From Acidobacteriota bacterium (lineage in GTDB: Bacteria; Acidobacteriota; Blastocatellia; Pyrinomonadales; Pyrinomonadaceae), in contig RFGC01000038.1 in NCBI GenBank assembly GCA_003697135.1, forward strand, positions 1-64,000: 64,000 nt of DNA, written 5' to 3'. This document shows, one piece after another, positions 53,666 through 63,507 of this stretch (positions are counted from its first letter, which is position 1; each line of letters begins with the position of its first letter). Below the pieces are notes generated by a model, which saw only the letters and a list, made by a program, of their open reading frames with translations, had not been told where the DNA came from and did no database searches. Position numbers and translations under genes: made by a program.

Positions 53666-55084
53666 ATGAAAATCTCCGGATTATCAAAAAGGCTTTCATT
53701 TCTAGATGCCGCTTTCCTTTATCTGGAAAGAAAGGAATGCCCGATGAACATTGGCGCGGCATGCATATTTGAAGGAAAGCTAACTCACGAAGAATTAACC
53801 CGCTACATTGAAGAGCGCCTGCACTTGGTTCCGCGTTACTTACAAAAAATTTCTCCTGACCCTTTCAATCTAGCCCACCCAGAATGGGAATTCGACCGAA
53901 ACTTCAACATCAAAAATCACATTATCAAAATCAAACAAAACAAGCCTTTCAAGCTGAAAGATTTAGTAAAACTTTCGGGCGAAATAATGTCCGAATTGAT
54001 GGATAGAAACAAGCCTTTGTGGGAGCTGTATGTTATTGAAAATTTTGAAGGCGGAAACTCGGCAATGATTGCAAAGGTGCATCATTGCATGGCTGATGGA
54101 ATCTCAGGCGTTGACTTGATGAAGGTTCTTTTTGAAATGACACCTCATGCTTCAGCACTACCACAAAAAGATGAATCGGCAGGCTCGAAGCTATTTGAAG
54201 CTTCAAAACCTAAAGAACCAATTGAGAAACTCTTTGATTCTTTCCTGCACACTGTCCGAGAAACAATGACAAAAATGATAGAGTTTCAGGGCGGATTGCT
54301 TTACATGGCTACGATTTTTTCAAGACCTGATACGATTAAGTCACTGCCTCAAATAGCTGAATTGATTCCAGCCGTCACAGCTCCGCCACCGATACTGCCT
54401 TTCAATGCTGAATGCTCAGGGCAGAGACGCCTTGCATGGACGGAATTTTCATTCACCGAAGCAAGAAAAATAAGAAATTTTTTGGGCGGAACGGTGAATG
54501 ACGTGGTTTTAACAGCACTAACCAAAGCCGTTTCAGACTATACGAAATTCCATGGGCAAAAGGTCAAAAACAATTTTGTTCGTTACATGGTGCCGGTGAG
54601 CCTCAGGCAGAAAGATCAACACGGCTCGCTTGGAAATCTCATCTCTTTCTTGCCCGTTGAAATACCTTTGGACATTGAAGACCCAATCAAACTCTTCAAA
54701 TACATTAACGGAAAAATGTCGAAGATGAAAGAAACTCACATGGCTGAAGGTTTGATGCTCGTAGGAGCAATGTATGCAATGATTCCAGCACCCATACAAG
54801 CGGCATTGTGCGCTACTGCAAATTTGCCTTTTCCGCCTTTCAACATGGTCGCAACGAACGTTCCCGGCCCACAAATACCGCTTTATCTCGCAGGCAAGAA
54901 AATGATTAAACAATACCCTTATGTGCCTGTCGGATATAAACTCGGTTTAGGCTGCGCGATTTTAAGCTACAACCAAACGCTTTATTTCGGGCTTTCTTCA
55001 GATGCTAAAGCCATGAATGACGTCGAAAAATTCAAAGAATTTTTAGACCATGCCTTAATTGGCTTAAGCAAAATCGCTGGCTGA
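53666..55084 (+). CDS. Wax ester synthase/diacylglycerol acyltransferase (WS/DGAT)
   Basis: Membrane-associated acyltransferase making wax esters or triacylglycerol from acyl-CoA, 472 residues. The catalytic motif HHCMADG is at residues 139-145 (HHxxxDG). The second conserved block NMVATNVPGPQIPLYLAG is near the C-terminus. Length is normal. The lipase gene follows 15 bases later, an arrangement that suits storage-lipid turnover. Which lipid is made cannot be read from sequence. Confidence 0.9.
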   Translation: MKISGLSKRLSFLDAAFLYLERKECPMNIGAACIFEGKLTHEELTRYIEERLHLVPRYLQKISPDPFNLAHPEWEFDRNFNIKNHIIKIKQNKPFKLKDLVKLSGEIMSELMDRNKPLWELYVIENFEGGNSAMIAKVHHCMADGISGVDLMKVLFEMTPHASALPQKDESAGSKLFEASKPKEPIEKLFDSFLHTVRETMTKMIEFQGGLLYMATIFSRPDTIKSLPQIAELIPAVTAPPPILPFNAECSGQRRLAWTEFSFTEARKIRNFLGGTVNDVVLTALTKAVSDYTKFHGQKVKNNFVRYMVPVSLRQKDQHGSLGNLISFLPVEIPLDIEDPIKLFKYINGKMSKMKETHMAEGLMLVGAMYAMIPAPIQAALCATANLPFPPFNMVATNVPGPQIPLYLAGKKMIKQYPYVPVGYKLGLGCAILSYNQTLYFGLSSDAKAMNDVEKFKEFLDHALIGLSKIAG

Positions 55085-55098
55085 GAGGATTCGTTGAG

Positions 55099-55947
55099 AT
55101 GCTCAAAAACGAAGTAGCTACTGGTCTTGATGGGAAAATCAACGTTGATGCTAAAGACACAAATTATTCCAATGGAAATGCCGTCGCTGATGGCGAAATT
55201 TCCGCTGATTTTGATAGGGAAATTCGGGCAAGCTCGCTTCCGATTTATTTTGAATCGCTGGTTGGACTTGATTGGTTTTTGCTTCATTTATCGCCTGTTT
55301 ACTACGGATTAGGCATTCCGCACGGCAATGGCGCTGGTGTTGTATTGGTGCCGGGATTTTTGGGTTCAGATGTTTATCTTTATGAGCTTTATCTTTGGCT
55401 TTCACGCATCGGCTACAAGCCCTATTTTTCGGGCATCGGTTGGAATGCTGATTGTCTCGACATTTTGGTCAAAAAGCTTTTGAAAACAGTTGAAAAAGCC
55501 TACAGTGAAACAGGCAGAAAAATCCACTTAATAGGCCACAGTCTAGGCGGGATTCTTTCTCGTTCAGTAGCGACTCAAAAGCCTAACCTGATTGAATCAG
55601 TTGTTACACTAGCTTCGCCTTTTCGCGGGGTTCGCTCTCATCCAAAAGTCATAAGACTTGCCGAAAAGGTTCGCAGAAAAATTTTTGCAACCTCAGACAA
55701 AAGCCAACACCCAGAATGCTATACAGGCTACTGTAATTGCAAAGCCGTAAGCTCATTAAGCGCTTTTCCTTCCGATAAAGTCAAACGAATCGCAATTTAC
55801 ACGAAAACCGATGGAATAGTTGATTGGCGAGCGTGTTTAAGTCGTGACCCGAAGCAAAATTTTGAAGTTACGGGGACTCATATCGGACTAGTTTGCAATT
55901 TTCAGGTCTATAAACTAATCGCTCTTCATCTTGCAGATGAGCTTTGA
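55099..55947 (+). CDS. Alpha/beta-hydrolase, lipase-like
   Basis: Esterase/lipase, 282 residues. The nucleophile elbow GHSLGG is at 146-151 with S148. An oxyanion-region VLVPGFLGSD lies near 82-91. The first ~50 residues are polar and lack a signal peptide, so it is probably cytoplasmic or lipid-body-associated. It is 15 bases after WS/DGAT and its TGA overlaps a possible TTG start of the next gene, indicating one operon. The catalytic Asp and His are probably in KTDGIVDW and GTHIGLV. Confidence 0.85.
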   Translation: MLKNEVATGLDGKINVDAKDTNYSNGNAVADGEISADFDREIRASSLPIYFESLVGLDWFLLHLSPVYYGLGIPHGNGAGVVLVPGFLGSDVYLYELYLWLSRIGYKPYFSGIGWNADCLDILVKKLLKTVEKAYSETGRKIHLIGHSLGGILSRSVATQKPNLIESVVTLASPFRGVRSHPKVIRLAEKVRRKIFATSDKSQHPECYTGYCNCKAVSSLSAFPSDKVKRIAIYTKTDGIVDWRACLSRDPKQNFEVTGTHIGLVCNFQVYKLIALHLADEL

Positions 55948-55961
55948 ATCAACACTTACCG

Positions 55962-57266
55962 ATGAAAGAAGAAAAACTTAACCGAATCATAGGCCGCTGG
56001 GATTTAACTGCAATTGCTATCAACACAATCATCGGAGCAGGAATTTTCGGGCTTCCGTCAAAAGTCTTTGAAAAAATTGGTAGCTGGAGCCTTCTGGCAT
56101 ATATTTTTTGTGCTGTAGTAATTGGGCTTATAGTCTTATGCTTCGCAGAGGTTTCCAGCCGATTTCAAAGAACTGGCGGAATGTATCTTTATGCTAAAGA
56201 ATCTTTCGGTTCGGTTGTAGGATTTGAAACTGGCTGGCTTTACTGGCTCGTGCGGGTTGCAACCTTCGCCGCAAATTGCAATCTGATGCTCGCATATTTG
56301 AGTTTTTTCATTCCTTCTGCTGATCAAGGATACCTGCGAATAGTCTTGATTCTGCTCACGGTTTCTGCTTTTGCTTCGATAAACATTGTCGGCGTTAAGC
56401 AGTCTGTTTTGATTACAAACATTTTCACAATTGGAAAAATCCTACCGCTTTTGGTGTTTGTTTTTGTCGGTGTATTTTTTATCGAACCAAAGAATTTCTC
56501 TTTTGGTGAGATGCCAAACTACGAATCTTTTTCAACAGCTGCCCTGCTTTTGATTTATGCCTATGTTGGCTTTGAAGCGGCCGTCATACCAGCAGGCGAA
56601 ACAAAAAAACCACAAAGCGACATGCCTTTTGCACTACTGACAGCACTTATTTTCTCTGCAACGCTGTTTTTCCTTATTCAGCTTGTAGCTATAGGCACCT
56701 TTGCACCGAATCTATCAACTTCAGAAAGACCACTTGCAGACGCGGCCGCTAACTTCATGGGCTATTTCGGTGCCGCTTTTATCGCTATCGGGGCAATCAT
56801 TTCGATTTTGGGAAACCTAAACGGCGGATTTTTAACTGCTTCGAGACTTCCTTTCGCAATGGCAGTCGAGAATGAACTTCCTGAAATCTTTGCTAAAACA
56901 CACGAAAAATTTAAGACTCCGTATATTTCGATTATTTTAACTGCTTCAGTGGTGCTGTTTTTAACAATTCAATCTTCCTTCATCTCAGCCGTTGCAATGG
57001 CTACCATTACTAGGCTTTTGGTTTATGCAACTACTTGCTTATCTTTGCTGATTTTTCGCTATCGCAATAGAGTGGGAAACCAGAATTCAGAAACATCTAA
57101 GTCCACTTTCAAAGCTCCTTTTGGCATTCTTGTTTCCGTTTTGTCAATAGTCTTGATATTCTATTTGCTTTCAAACATCAAGTTCGAGGAAATCAGAAAC
57201 CTTTTTGTTTTTGCGATTGTCGGTTTGGTAGTTTATTTAGCAAACCTTGTTTTTAGAAAAATTTGA
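55962..57266 (+). CDS. APC-superfamily amino-acid permease
   Basis: Inner-membrane amino-acid transporter, about 434 residues from the ATG at 55962. A TTG overlapping the previous stop (55944) is an alternative. Around twelve hydrophobic segments are visible. The APC substrate-binding signature INTIIGAGIFGLP is in the first helix. YAYVGFEAAVIPAGETKKPQ in the middle is also typical. Cotranscription with the lipase is likely from spacing; functional linkage is unclear. Confidence 0.87.
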   Translation: MKEEKLNRIIGRWDLTAIAINTIIGAGIFGLPSKVFEKIGSWSLLAYIFCAVVIGLIVLCFAEVSSRFQRTGGMYLYAKESFGSVVGFETGWLYWLVRVATFAANCNLMLAYLSFFIPSADQGYLRIVLILLTVSAFASINIVGVKQSVLITNIFTIGKILPLLVFVFVGVFFIEPKNFSFGEMPNYESFSTAALLLIYAYVGFEAAVIPAGETKKPQSDMPFALLTALIFSATLFFLIQLVAIGTFAPNLSTSERPLADAAANFMGYFGAAFIAIGAIISILGNLNGGFLTASRLPFAMAVENELPEIFAKTHEKFKTPYISIILTASVVLFLTIQSSFISAVAMATITRLLVYATTCLSLLIFRYRNRVGNQNSETSKSTFKAPFGILVSVLSIVLIFYLLSNIKFEEIRNLFVFAIVGLVVYLANLVFRKI

Positions 57267-57331
57267 GTTTCAGGAGTTAGCCTGTTTTTCTAAAATCTAG
57301 TCCTATAGTTTCAGCAAGTTACACGGGAAGT

Positions 57332-57820
57332 ATGAATTATTTAGCAGAGATACAAGGCGAAAGATTTGAAGTTGAATTGAAACTGGAAGGCGAAAAGGTA
57401 TTCGCAAAAGTTGCGGATCGCAAATACGAACTTGAGGCATCAGAAGTGGAAAAGGGAGTTTATCTTCTCAAGCACAACAACCGAGTTTACGAGATTTATG
57501 TTGACCCAGACGGAAACGCAAATGTTGGCAATCACTCCCTTCAAATCAAAATTATTGATCCAAGACGCCTGCGAGATTTCGATAAGGGCGGATTTTCTGT
57601 TGAAGGAAGAGCGGAGATAAAAACTGCAATGCCCGGAAAAGTTGTGCGGGTGCTTGTAAAAGAAGGTGATCAAGTCAAATCAGGTGACGGTGTTATCGTA
57701 GTGGAAGCGATGAAAATGCAAAATGAAATGAAATCACCGAAAGACGGAACAGTAAAAGAGGTGCGATTTTCCGAAGGCGATACGGTCAACGCTGGCGAAG
57801 TTTTGGTTGTGATCGAATAA
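57332..57820 (+). CDS. Stand-alone biotin carboxyl carrier-like protein
   Basis: Biotin-attachment protein, 162 residues. The C-terminal ~75 residues form the biotinyl domain, with the EAMKM motif placing biotin on K128. The N-terminal part (EIQGERFEVELKLEGEKVFAKVADRKYELEASEV) resembles the BT/linker region of acyl-CoA carboxylase alpha subunits. No carboxylase or biotin ligase gene is adjacent, so its partner lies elsewhere. 57821-58071 downstream contains no recognisable element. Confidence 0.88.
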   Translation: MNYLAEIQGERFEVELKLEGEKVFAKVADRKYELEASEVEKGVYLLKHNNRVYEIYVDPDGNANVGNHSLQIKIIDPRRLRDFDKGGFSVEGRAEIKTAMPGKVVRVLVKEGDQVKSGDGVIVVEAMKMQNEMKSPKDGTVKEVRFSEGDTVNAGEVLVVIE

Positions 57821-58071
57821 CAACAAGCACATAATTTTTCAAGATTTTTGAGCCTTTTCGGGCATTCGTTTTTTCAAACCACTGAAAAATAAGTCACGAA
57901 CAGAAGACATTTCCTCGATTTCGTTAGTCAAAACTACGAAAAAGCAAGTTCGTCAAAATCTACCAACAAACCCTGCCATGATTACAAAACTTCAAATTTC
58001 TCAGTTAATTTGGCTTAACTATTGATTTGTCTTTGACATCAATTTTGCTTACGGTTCAGAATGAAATAGTA

Positions 58072-58902
58072 ATGTATCCGCACAGGAATCTAATTTCAAA
58101 GTCTGAAAAGGTGCTGGAAGCGATAAAACTCTTGAAATCCTTCGGCGGACGAACCTCAGTCACGAAATTCGCAAAAAGATTTTTTAACTTCTCAAACTTA
58201 ACCCCTGCATCGGCAATACTCTTGGTTGAAAGTCTTTCTAGACAAGACCCTCGAATTGTAATCAAAGATGGCTTCGTAGAACTGATTTCCCTTGAGAAAA
58301 AAAATGTAAAACTTTCGGAAGCGATCTTCGTAGTATTTGATCTGGAAGCTACTGAAGCGAAATTCCCACCAGGCAGAATAATGGAAATAGGAGCTTATAA
58401 AATCGAAAATGGCAAGTTAACCGATGAGTTTAAGACACTAGTAAATCCGGAAACTCCGATTGCACCTTTTGTTACGGGCCTGACAGGAATTTCTCAAGAA
58501 ATGGTAGAAAAATCACCGAAGTTTAGTGATATTGTGCTTGATCTATTGAAATTCATTGATGATGCCATCTTAGTTGCTCACAATGCACGTTTCGATTTCA
58601 GGCTCCTAAACTACGAAATCGGCTTGGTTTATAAAGAATATGAGCTGGCAAATCAACATTTATGCACTGACCGACTCTCACGTAAACTCCTTCAGCTTGA
58701 AAACTATCGGCTTCAAACAATTGCAAACTACTACTCGATAAAAATAGAAAACCCTCATCGGGCTTCTGATGATGCTTTGGCAACTGCTATGATTTTTATG
58801 AATTTGCTGAAGGAGCTAGAAAACTTAGGAATAGAAGACTTTGAATCGGCTAAAAAACTCAAAATCAAACAAGCATCTAAAAACTCAAAAAACCTCGTCT
58901 AA
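58072..58902 (+). CDS. DEDDh 3'-5' exonuclease (DNA pol III epsilon-like)
   Basis: Exonuclease of the DnaQ superfamily, about 276 residues from the ATG at 58072; a TTG at 58027 is possible. Catalytic residues: FDLEAT (first D-x-E), HNARFDFRLLN (second Asp) and HRASDDALATAMI (His and last Asp). The N-terminal ~80 residues (EKVLEAIKLLKSFGGRTSVTKFAKRFFNF) look like a helical or winged domain and are not part of the exonuclease fold. It may be a proofreading or repair exonuclease. Confidence 0.85.
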   Translation: MYPHRNLISKSEKVLEAIKLLKSFGGRTSVTKFAKRFFNFSNLTPASAILLVESLSRQDPRIVIKDGFVELISLEKKNVKLSEAIFVVFDLEATEAKFPPGRIMEIGAYKIENGKLTDEFKTLVNPETPIAPFVTGLTGISQEMVEKSPKFSDIVLDLLKFIDDAILVAHNARFDFRLLNYEIGLVYKEYELANQHLCTDRLSRKLLQLENYRLQTIANYYSIKIENPHRASDDALATAMIFMNLLKELENLGIEDFESAKKLKIKQASKNSKNLV

Positions 58903-59024
58903 TTTGAGAAGTTTTTCTAATTTTTCATTGGTAATACCCATAGTTTTCGTTGTATCCTAGATAATTTGAGGTAGAGCTGGAAGCTTACCGATCTTGAAGG
59001 GAAAAATTTTTAGGGAAGAAGAAA

Positions 59025-60071
59025 ATGGGGATAAAATCTCTACTCAGTTTATTTTCTAGCGATTTGGCGATAGACCTCGGGACAGCAAACACGCTCGTTT
59101 ATGCTAAAGGCAGGGGCATAGTTGTATCTGAACCCTCGATAGTGGCGATCAACAAAGTTACAAACAAAGTCGAAGCTGTCGGACGAGAGGCAAAGGAGAT
59201 GCTTGGAAGGACTCCGGGCAACATAGTTGCTATTCGTCCGATGAAAGATGGCGTGATTGCTAATTTTGAAGTCACAGAAAAAATGCTGCAACACTTCATA
59301 CAAAAAGCTCACAACGGCAGAAGTTGGGCACGTCCTCGTGTCGTCATTGGAATACCGTCTGAGATAACGCAGGTTGAACGACGCGCTGTTGAAGAATCTG
59401 CTTATAAAGCAAAAGCTTCGGAAGTCTATTTGGTTGAAGAAGCGATGGCTGCGGCAATAGGAGCTGGACTTCCAATTACAGAGCCTCAAGGTAACATGAT
59501 TGTTGACATCGGTGGTGGAACAACTGATATAGCCGTAATATCGCTATCAGGGATTGTTTATTCAAGGTCTGTAAGAGTTGCTGGAAATGAAATGGACGAA
59601 GCCATTACACAATACATCAAACGAAAATACAATCTTTTGATAGGAGAAAGAACAGCAGAGGCAATCAAAATTGCGCTTGGATCAGCGTTTCCGCTTGACG
59701 AGCCTCTTTCAATGGAAGTTCGCGGTAGAAATCTCATAGAAGGCATTCCGAAGACCATTACAATCACCGATGAGGAAGTGCGAGAAGCGCTTTCAGATGC
59801 TGTAGCTACAATTGTCAACGCTGTTAGAGTTGCATTAGAGAGAACACCGCCTGAGCTTGCGGCAGACATTGTTGAAAGAGGTATAGTTCTCACAGGTGGT
59901 GGTGCTTTACTGAAAAATCTTGACAAACGCCTTTCAATTGAAACGGGACTACCTGTCGTGATTGCCGATGATCCTTTATCCTCGGTGGTTTTAGGTGCAG
60001 GGAAAATGCTTTCAGACTTTGAACTGCTGAAAAGAGTTAAGTGCGATAGCGCTTTACTTACAAGCCTATGA
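59025..60071 (+). CDS. mreB: Rod-shape protein MreB
   Basis: Bacterial actin that organises the lateral cell-wall synthesis machine, 348 residues. Nucleotide-binding motifs: [14 protein letters not shown] (phosphate 1) and [16 protein letters not shown] (phosphate 2), with [16 protein letters not shown] at the adenosine motif. Length is typical of MreB. It starts the mreB-mreC-mreD-mrdA-rodA operon and overlaps mreC by 4 bases. A C-terminal ~10-residue tail is slightly longer than usual. Indicates a rod-shaped cell. Confidence 0.97.
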   Translation: MGIKSLLSLFSSDLAIDLGTANTLVYAKGRGIVVSEPSIVAINKVTNKVEAVGREAKEMLGRTPGNIVAIRPMKDGVIANFEVTEKMLQHFIQKAHNGRSWARPRVVIGIPSEITQVERRAVEESAYKAKASEVYLVEEAMAAAIGAGLPITEPQGNMIVDIGGGTTDIAVISLSGIVYSRSVRVAGNEMDEAITQYIKRKYNLLIGERTAEAIKIALGSAFPLDEPLSMEVRGRNLIEGIPKTITITDEEVREALSDAVATIVNAVRVALERTPPELAADIVERGIVLTGGGALLKNLDKRLSIETGLPVVIADDPLSSVVLGAGKMLSDFELLKRVKCDSALLTSL

Positions 60072-60943
60072 CCGAAAGAAGCCAAAAAGAAATATGGAGA
60101 CTTTCACCGTGGCTGACGCTTATTCTACTGATGGCAAACTTCGTTTTGATGGCTTGGGATGCTCGAACGGAATCCAATCAAAGAGTGCTTAGAGTCTGGG
60201 CGCAAACAGTTGCCGTTTTTTTTCAATCTCCAGTAAACTTTCTAGTGACTACCGTTACTGAATACTTTCAATCCTATGTAGAGCTTCGTGGTGCTGCAAG
60301 CGAAAACGAAAGATTAAAACAGCGCATTCATGAACTTGAAATAAAATTGCAAAATGCTGAACAACTAGCTGCTGAAAATGAACGCTTAAGGAGCTTGCTG
60401 GGACTCAAAGAAAGCTACAAAGGCACGGTCTTGATGGCAAGTGTAATAGGACGCGATCCTTCAAAATGGTTCGGCTCTGTAATAATCAATCGCGGCAGTT
60501 TGGACGGGGTGAAGGTAAACATGCCGGTTATAACGACAGGAGGAGTCGTCGGCAGAGTGATAACAGTTGCTCCGCTTACTTCACAAGTGATGTTACTGAC
60601 GGACGAAAAATCAGGTGCAGGAGGAGCAATAATCGGTGAACTTGGTAACTCAACAGCTCTTGGAGTCTTGCGAGGAACAGGCAAAAAGGATCTGCTTGAA
60701 ATGAGATATGTTCCCGGAACAGTCGAGGTTGAAACTGGAGAATCCGTTTACACAAGCGGACAAGACGGAATCTACCCAGCAGGACTGAAAATTGGTGAAA
60801 TTGTTGAGATTAAGAAAGGTTCTACCACAACTCCGCATGTCATCTACGTAAAACCCACTGCCGATCTCAGCTCAGTAAAAGAGGTGGCGGTTTTGCTTTA
60901 TGAAGGACAAAAGGTGGAACGCGACGATAAGATAAAACGCTGA
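60068..60943 (+). CDS. mreC: Rod-shape-determining protein MreC
   Basis: Bitopic inner-membrane protein linking MreB to the periplasmic synthases, 291 residues. One membrane helix near residues 14-29 ([17 protein letters not shown]). A coiled coil follows around 70-105 ([29 protein letters not shown]). The periplasmic beta domain has [22 protein letters not shown] and GVVGRVI. Its ATG overlaps the mreB stop (ATGA), giving translational coupling. Confidence 0.95.
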   Translation: MTERSQKEIWRLSPWLTLILLMANFVLMAWDARTESNQRVLRVWAQTVAVFFQSPVNFLVTTVTEYFQSYVELRGAASENERLKQRIHELEIKLQNAEQLAAENERLRSLLGLKESYKGTVLMASVIGRDPSKWFGSVIINRGSLDGVKVNMPVITTGGVVGRVITVAPLTSQVMLLTDEKSGAGGAIIGELGNSTALGVLRGTGKKDLLEMRYVPGTVEVETGESVYTSGQDGIYPAGLKIGEIVEIKKGSTTTPHVIYVKPTADLSSVKEVAVLLYEGQKVERDDKIKR

Positions 60944-61012
60944 GATTTGAAAAACATTAGAAAAACTCGAAAATGATGGAAAAAGACGTCACAATGAAAT
61001 AAATTAGCAAAG

Positions 61013-61567
61013 ATGGAACAAGTTAGATTATTTATTGCCCTAACTTTATCTATATTGCTTCAGTGGGCTGTTCGCAGTATAGCCGAACCGCTCGCATATA
61101 TTGATTTCCCTCTAATCGTAGTCGTTTATGCCGCTTTGCAGGGAAATACTATCCGAGCGCTTTTTCTAGCAACAATTGCAGGAATTTCAATAGATGCGCT
61201 TAGTGGCGGGCTTTTAGGCGCAAATGGATTTTCAAAAACTTTAGTGGTTTATCTGGCTTCGGAAATTGCCAGAAGAGTTTACATGGAAAATTTGCTTTTG
61301 CGTGTTCTACTTCTTGCAAGTCTTTCCCTAATACATGGTTTTGTTTATTACGGAGTTCATCGCTTGCTAGGTCAAACAATGACAGATGACTTTCTCTCCT
61401 TGATTTTCTACTACACCCTAGCAACGACCATTGCAGGTGTTTTTCTGTTTATCATCTTGGACACACTTATTCTTGAAGGCTTGAGCGGAGTGAAGAAATA
61501 CGAATTCTTTTCAATACGACGCCAACCAAGAAGAAGAAATCCAATCCGTTTAGGAAGAAGATTGTAA
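61013..61567 (+). CDS. mreD: Rod-shape-determining protein MreD
   Basis: Polytopic inner-membrane component of the Rod complex, 184 residues with about five hydrophobic segments. The pattern ALQGNTIRALFLATIAGISIDALSGGLLGANGFSKTLV is typical of MreD, with the conserved G-L-G-A-x-G-F-S. The C-terminus is highly basic (RRQPRRRNPIRLGRRL). It is 69 bases after mreC and 74 before mrdA, all on one strand. Confidence 0.9.
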   Translation: MEQVRLFIALTLSILLQWAVRSIAEPLAYIDFPLIVVVYAALQGNTIRALFLATIAGISIDALSGGLLGANGFSKTLVVYLASEIARRVYMENLLLRVLLLASLSLIHGFVYYGVHRLLGQTMTDDFLSLIFYYTLATTIAGVFLFIILDTLILEGLSGVKKYEFFSIRRQPRRRNPIRLGRRL

Positions 61568-61641
61568 AAGCAAATTTTTTGATTTGTAATTTCGTCTAAA
61601 GTTAAAATCTTACTGGTGACCTTAAACTTTTCAGCAGGGAA

Positions 61642-63507
61642 ATGATAAACGATTATTCACAAAACCTTTTGGCGAGAATCACAACCGTTCAGGTAATAGC
61701 ATACATTTTGCTTTTGATTTTGGGCGGGCGCGTTTTTTATCTGCAAATCATCAGAGGAGATTATTACAAGGAAAAGGCGGAAAATCAGAGAATAAAACTA
61801 ATTCCAATACCTGCGCCACGCGGCTCTATACTTGATCGCTACGGTAGAATCTTGGTTGACTCACGTCCTAGCTATAACATTGTTTTTGCCTCTGAGCAAA
61901 TAAAATTCATCAATCCCTTCGAGAGAGTTGATGACTACGCACGCGGGCTTAAAGTTGATAAGCAATACCTAATTGAACGGCTAAACCTTATAAAAAAACA
62001 ACCCGGCTTTGAAACAATGATAATCAAAGAAAATGCAACCATTGAAGATATAGCTTGGGTAGAAGCTCACAGCTTGGAATTCCCTGAACTTCAAGTAGAA
62101 ATAAGACCTCAAAGAAATTATCCTTATGGCGAAGTCTTAGCCCATGTCCTTGGTTATGTTGGCGAAGTAAGCCCGAAGCAATTGGAAAAACCTGAATACT
62201 CTCATCTAAAACCCGGAGACATTGTCGGGAAGGCTGGTTTAGAGCAATATTATGACAAATACCTGCGCGGCATTCCCGGCTACAGAAAAGTTTTGGTTGA
62301 TAGCCGCGGTAGAATTCAAGCAGAGCTAGAAGTTGTTGAACCCCAACCCGGACAAGATTTGATTACGACGATTGATCTAGACCTTCAATTAGCCGCCGAA
62401 GCAGAGCTTGCAAAATCAGTCACAAAACGCGGAGCCATAATTGCCATGGACCCGAACAACGGTGAAATTTTAGCAATGGCTTCTTCACCTTCATTCGATC
62501 CGAATGTTTTCGTGAAAGGGGTTTCAACGCCAGAGGGGAGAAGAAAAATAGCCGAATACTACAAAGACGAAAACCGTCCGCTACTTAATCGAGCAATACA
62601 AGGCAGATACCATCCCGGCTCAACTTGGAAAATCCCACTTGCTGTTGCTGGGCTTCAACAAGAGGCTATTACGGTGAAAAATTCACGCTTGCTTTGCGGT
62701 GGTGGAATTACTATCGGAAACAAATTTACCAGATGCATGGGAAACCATGGAACTCCGCCTTTGGACTATGCAATCACGAAATCTTGCGACGGTTATTTCT
62801 ATAGGCTAGGGTTGAAATTAGGCGTGGATGGCCTTATCAAAATGGTCGAAGAATTTGAATACGATCGGCCAACAGGCATTGACCTACCAAATGAAAAGGC
62901 TACAAGAACGCCTAAGTATTGGAAGCCTTACGTCGAAAAAAGAGAGGGTAGCTGGAAAGACATACGCACTGTTTATGCTTCGATAGGTCAAGATACTGTA
63001 GAAGCTACTCCTATTTCGATGCTTCGGACAATCGCAGCGATAGGCGTTCAAGGCAAGATGTATGTTCCCCACTTGATGAAAGAAATCAAAGAAATTGGCG
63101 CTGTTGGCGCTTTTCCGGCTAGACCGGGACTAACTTATGAAATTCCCGAACCCAAAATTATCAAAATGACCGAAGAGCAAGAAGCATTGGTAATGCATGG
63201 GCTTTGGGGCGTGGTAAATGCTGGTGGGACGGCAAGCAGAATAAGGATTCCGGGATTTGATATTGCAGGCAAAACAGGAACTGCCCAAAACGCTGCACTC
63301 GGAACGAAGGGTCCGAAAGACCATGCTTGGTTCGTAAGTTTTGCACCTGCATACAAACCCGAGATAGCCGTGATGGCGATAATTGAAAATTCAGGATTCG
63401 GCGCTCAACATGCCGCTCCGGCAGTTAGAGGCGTTTACGATGCTTACTTACGAAAGCATCATCCAGAACTAGTCCAAGGACAAACATTAGCAAAAAACGG
63501 TTTATGA
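61642..63507 (+). CDS. mrdA: Penicillin-binding protein 2 (elongation transpeptidase)
   Basis: D,D-transpeptidase that cross-links peptidoglycan during lateral growth, 621 residues. N-terminal membrane anchor near 16-36, then the pedestal domain. The active-site motifs are S327-T-W-K330, S381-C-D383 and K544-T-G-T547, all intact. The CAGGGA upstream supports the ATG at 61642. Its stop overlaps the rodA start by 4 bases. Partner of MreC/MreD and RodA. Confidence 0.96.
   Translation: MINDYSQNLLARITTVQVIAYILLLILGGRVFYLQIIRGDYYKEKAENQRIKLIPIPAPRGSILDRYGRILVDSRPSYNIVFASEQIKFINPFERVDDYARGLKVDKQYLIERLNLIKKQPGFETMIIKENATIEDIAWVEAHSLEFPELQVEIRPQRNYPYGEVLAHVLGYVGEVSPKQLEKPEYSHLKPGDIVGKAGLEQYYDKYLRGIPGYRKVLVDSRGRIQAELEVVEPQPGQDLITTIDLDLQLAAEAELAKSVTKRGAIIAMDPNNGEILAMASSPSFDPNVFVKGVSTPEGRRKIAEYYKDENRPLLNRAIQGRYHPGSTWKIPLAVAGLQQEAITVKNSRLLCGGGITIGNKFTRCMGNHGTPPLDYAITKSCDGYFYRLGLKLGVDGLIKMVEEFEYDRPTGIDLPNEKATRTPKYWKPYVEKREGSWKDIRTVYASIGQDTVEATPISMLRTIAAIGVQGKMYVPHLMKEIKEIGAVGAFPARPGLTYEIPEPKIIKMTEEQEALVMHGLWGVVNAGGTASRIRIPGFDIAGKTGTAQNAALGTKGPKDHAWFVSFAPAYKPEIAVMAIIENSGFGAQHAAPAVRGVYDAYLRKHHPELVQGQTLAKNGL

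Noticed and set aside
57821-58071. Possible promoter with TTGACA at 58033 before the exonuclease
   Set aside because: No acceptable -10 box at the right spacing, and it would place the start at or inside the gene.
59049-59489. 146-codon frame antisense to mreB
   Set aside because: Opposite strand of a highly conserved gene, Cys/Tyr/Arg-rich shadow composition, no start signals.
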